From NCBI GenBank assembly GCA_964584165.1, contig CAZOYW010000004.1, forward strand, positions 58,769 to 122,768: 64,000 nt of DNA. Direction: 5' to 3'. Below, piece by piece: positions 61,804 through 64,000 of the stretch; the first letter of the stretch is position 1; the number at the start of each line of letters is the position of its first letter. The notes under the pieces were generated by a model. It was not told the DNA's origin. It made no database searches and was given only the letters and a program-made list of their open reading frames with translations. The DNA is from CAZKCI01 sp964584165 (GTDB lineage: Bacteria > Auribacterota > Erginobacteria > Erginobacterales > CAZKCI01). The translations under genes were made by a program, and so were the position numbers.

Positions 61804-63888
61804 ATGCAGGCAATGACCGGAGCTGAGACAGCTTCTCCCAGTTCGCCGGCGCCCGCCGCGCGCGCCGCGCCCTCCCGCTGGCGCTGGCTCATCCCCCTCT
61901 TGATCCTGGGGCTCGCCGCCCTCTTCCGCTTCTGGGGGCTCAAGCATTATTCCCAGGTCGGCGGCGACGACGTCGAGTTCCGCGTCCACATCCCCGACCA
62001 TGTCCACAACTTCGAGCGGCTCCTCCGCCTGGAGAAATACTACTACCCCCGCCTCCAGGCCCCCTTCCTGGCCGCGGCCTACCTCTCCCAGTGGGACGTG
62101 AACAAGAAAGTCACCTCCTTCGCCAAGCCGTTCTTCATCCTCGAGATCGGGATGCTGAGCTCCCTCTTCAACCTGCGGACGAACGATCCCTACGAAAACA
62201 TCTGGCGCCTCCACGTCTGGATGGCCGCCTTGGGGCTGGCGACGGTGCTCGCCGTCTTTTTTCTCGCCCGCCGGCTGGGGGGATTCGCCGCGGGCTGCGT
62301 CGCCTCCTTCCTGGTCGCCGTTTCCCCCTGGGCGGTCCGCTACTCCACTTGGGCCCTGCACGCGGCCGGGGGCGGCCTCTGGTTCTGCCTCGCCCTCCTC
62401 GCCGCTCCCGGGTCCTCCCGCCGGGACAGCGCCTTCCGGTCTCTGCTCTTCGGAGTCTTCCTCGGGGTTTCCGTCTATTACTCGGTTTCGCTCGTCTGGC
62501 CGGCCTTCTGCGTCTGTTGTTTCGAGCTGCTCCGGAGGACCGTCGCCGCCTTCCGCCGCTTCCGTCCCCTGCGCCAGGTCCTCCTCCTCGCCGTTTTCGG
62601 CCTGGGCTTTATCCTGCCTCCGGCCGCCTGGGAGGGGGTGAACTACGGCGCCTTCCGCTGCTTCGCCGAAAACCGGGAGGCGATCAGCCGCTATCCCTCC
62701 GCCTCTGCCTTCGATTTCAACTTCGGCGAAGCCTCCTATTTGCCTTTCCCCCTCCGCCTGGCGGAAAAGATCTCGGGCTGCCGTTTCGACCGCGTCCCGG
62801 GGGCTCCTTTCGCCCTCCGTCTCCTGGAGACCTTCCGGGACAACGCCTCCCACACCGGGTCGCTCCCGGCCGACCACTTCTACTTCTTCCGCCACCTGAA
62901 GGACAGCGACGGGTGGGCGGCCCTGGCGGCCTGCGCCGCCGCCCTGGTCTATCTCGCCCTCCGCTCCTCCCGCCGGGGCTCGACCGACGAGGGGCAGCTG
63001 CGGCTGCTCGCGGTCTTCGTCGGTGTGGCGGCGATCATGAACTACACCAGCGGTACGCAGGTGGCGCGCCACTACTACTCCGCCTTCCTTCTCGCCGCGG
63101 TCATCACGGGGATTGCCGCCGCCGCCCTCCTCGTCCGCTGCCGTTGGGCGGTCTGGCCGCTTTGCGCCTTGGCGGCCGGCGCGGCGGCGCTCGACTCCCA
63201 GGGTCTTTCGGAATACCGCCGGAGCCGCCAGGGGCCGTATCTCTACGGCCTCTGGGAGGAGAGCAACCGGCTCCGGGGACAGGTGGCGACGCTGAACATG
63301 CAGCAGTGGGACCTCTGGCCGACCATGACCTTCTTCCACGACTGGAAGGAGCTCGACGGCTTCATCAACGGGCACACCCATCCCTACATCATGTATTCCG
63401 ACTACATCGGGATCGCCCACGGGGCCTGGTTCTACCATACCAAGGAGCAGCTGGGGATGGCCGAGACCTTCCGCAACTGCCGGGCCACCGCCTTCGCCTG
63501 CCCCTCCTATCTCTCCTATGGCCCGATGCTCTACGAAAACGAGTTCTACTACTGGGGGCTCTTCCGCCACCCCTCGCCCGATTTCGACCCCCGGATCAAG
63601 GTCATCCCGGCCCGGGAGGTGCTCCGGGTCAATCGCATCCTCACCGACGATCCGAAGGCCGCCGACCGCCTTGCCCGGCGGCTCTCCCGGCCGCCCCCCG
63701 TGGTCATCCCGGCCTGGAAGGACCGGATCATCCTCCCCTACATGGACCGGATGGAGAGGCCGTCCTACCTCGTGATGGGGATCGCCGCCGCGGCGGTGCT
63801 CCTCGCCTATACCCTGGTCTGCCTGGCGAGGGAACCCCGGCGCGGCGACGCCTCAGGGCATGGGGAGAATACGGCGGGAACTGCGTGA
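61804..63888 (+). CDS. GT-C (GT39-like) membrane glycosyltransferase
   Basis: A 694-residue multi-pass protein with first outer loop YSQVGGDDVEFRVHIPDH (acidic residues), VSPWAVRYSTWALHAAGGGL and many hydrophobic helices. A soluble C-terminal region has a WDLWPTMTFFHDWKELDGF segment before a final helix at about 660-680. ATG 61804 and 61813 are both possible; TATCAT (61800-61805) might be a -10 for a leaderless start at 61813, but no -35 supports it. It lacks the novel domain. Specificity unknown. Confidence 0.72.
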   Translation: MQAMTGAETASPSSPAPAARAAPSRWRWLIPLLILGLAALFRFWGLKHYSQVGGDDVEFRVHIPDHVHNFERLLRLEKYYYPRLQAPFLAAAYLSQWDVNKKVTSFAKPFFILEIGMLSSLFNLRTNDPYENIWRLHVWMAALGLATVLAVFFLARRLGGFAAGCVASFLVAVSPWAVRYSTWALHAAGGGLWFCLALLAAPGSSRRDSAFRSLLFGVFLGVSVYYSVSLVWPAFCVCCFELLRRTVAAFRRFRPLRQVLLLAVFGLGFILPPAAWEGVNYGAFRCFAENREAISRYPSASAFDFNFGEASYLPFPLRLAEKISGCRFDRVPGAPFALRLLETFRDNASHTGSLPADHFYFFRHLKDSDGWAALAACAAALVYLALRSSRRGSTDEGQLRLLAVFVGVAAIMNYTSGTQVARHYYSAFLLAAVITGIAAAALLVRCRWAVWPLCALAAGAAALDSQGLSEYRRSRQGPYLYGLWEESNRLRGQVATLNMQQWDLWPTMTFFHDWKELDGFINGHTHPYIMYSDYIGIAHGAWFYHTKEQLGMAETFRNCRATAFACPSYLSYGPMLYENEFYYWGLFRHPSPDFDPRIKVIPAREVLRVNRILTDDPKAADRLARRLSRPPPVVIPAWKDRIILPYMDRMERPSYLVMGIAAAAVLLAYTLVCLAREPRRGDASGHGENTAGTA

Positions 63889-63917
63889 CGGGTAACGTGT
63901 AATGTGTGAAAGCAGTC

Positions 63918-63970
63918 CTAGCCCGGTTAATTCCTGAAAACCGTCGGTTTTCATGAATAAGCCGGGCTGC
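63918..63970. repeat. inverted repeat, TTATTCATGAAAAC family, copy 3
   Basis: CTAGCCCGGTTAATTCCTGA... (63918-63942) pairs imperfectly with GGTTTTCATGAATAAGCCGG... (63946-63970). It lies 29 bases after the stop of the GT-C gene and is a likely terminator. No gene is visible from 63889 to the end of the window. Confidence 0.88.
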
Positions 63971-64000
63971 TATAAGGCCGTTCCGTAAAGAGCAAAACCG

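Noticed and set aside
61800..61813. TATCAT placed for a leaderless start at 61813
   Set aside because: The -35 region does not resemble TTGACA, so it cannot be separated from chance.

Overview
The window looks like a piece of a strongly GC-rich genome from an uncultured bacterium. It has two 100-N scaffolding gaps (6232-6331 and 47024-47123), and no rRNA, tRNA, CRISPR array, phage gene or transposase was seen. The gene content (two four-helix-bundle proteins, PreA/PreT, UvsE, a bacterial PAC2 protein, a DUF4380-type protein, many GT-C membrane glycosyltransferases) and the very repeat-rich spacers recall PVC/Omnitrophota-like candidate phyla. That placement is an inference with low confidence.

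Region 1 (1-19.9 kb) is mostly housekeeping and metabolism: an MltF-like lytic transglycosylase, a cob(I)alamin adenosyltransferase, succinyl-CoA synthetase sucC/sucD, preT-preA (dihydropyrimidine dehydrogenase) divergent from a uridine kinase-like P-loop kinase, a TPR protein, a PAC2 protein followed by a membrane glycosyltransferase-like protein, a DUF4380-like protein, uvsE, thiD, def and bioY.

Region 2 (20-57.8 kb) is a large surface-glycan or glycolipid locus in several short operons on both strands. It holds four GT2 glycosyltransferases, eight GT-C type multi-pass membrane proteins (two more lie at 13.9 and 61.8 kb), six SDR nucleotide-sugar epimerase/dehydratase genes, a sugar aminotransferase, a GHMP sugar kinase, two methyltransferases, two B12-type radical SAM proteins and a UDP-galactopyranose-mutase-like flavoprotein. 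No Wzx/ABC exporter or clear Wzy was recognised. Inferred flow: SDRs, aminotransferase and kinase make activated sugars; GT2 enzymes charge polyprenyl phosphate or extend chains; GT-C enzymes transfer lipid-linked sugars outside the membrane.

The most interesting find is a C-terminal domain of about 140 residues that I do not recognise. It is shared by three different GT-C proteins (39232, 41412, 52596) and by one small membrane-anchored protein (27704-28426) lying 11 bases from a GT-C gene that lacks it. It carries an invariant D-x-[DN]-x-D-G-x-P-D calcium-loop-like motif. A fifth GT-C protein (20840-22912) instead carries a C-terminal PA14 domain.

Region 3 (57.8-64 kb) holds small conserved proteins, a MazG-like pyrophosphohydrolase, an RNA-polymerase-alpha-CTD-like protein, Era and another GT-C protein.

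The spacers are as striking as the genes. Nearly every one is built from short tandem words, often exactly 7 bp, or from long imperfect inverted repeats belonging to a dozen families. About 17 genes have their stop codon inside such an element, and three genes start directly at the foot of an A/T-rich hairpin. Readable promoters follow TTGAC[A/T]-N16/17-TAAGAT, and one implies a leaderless mRNA.
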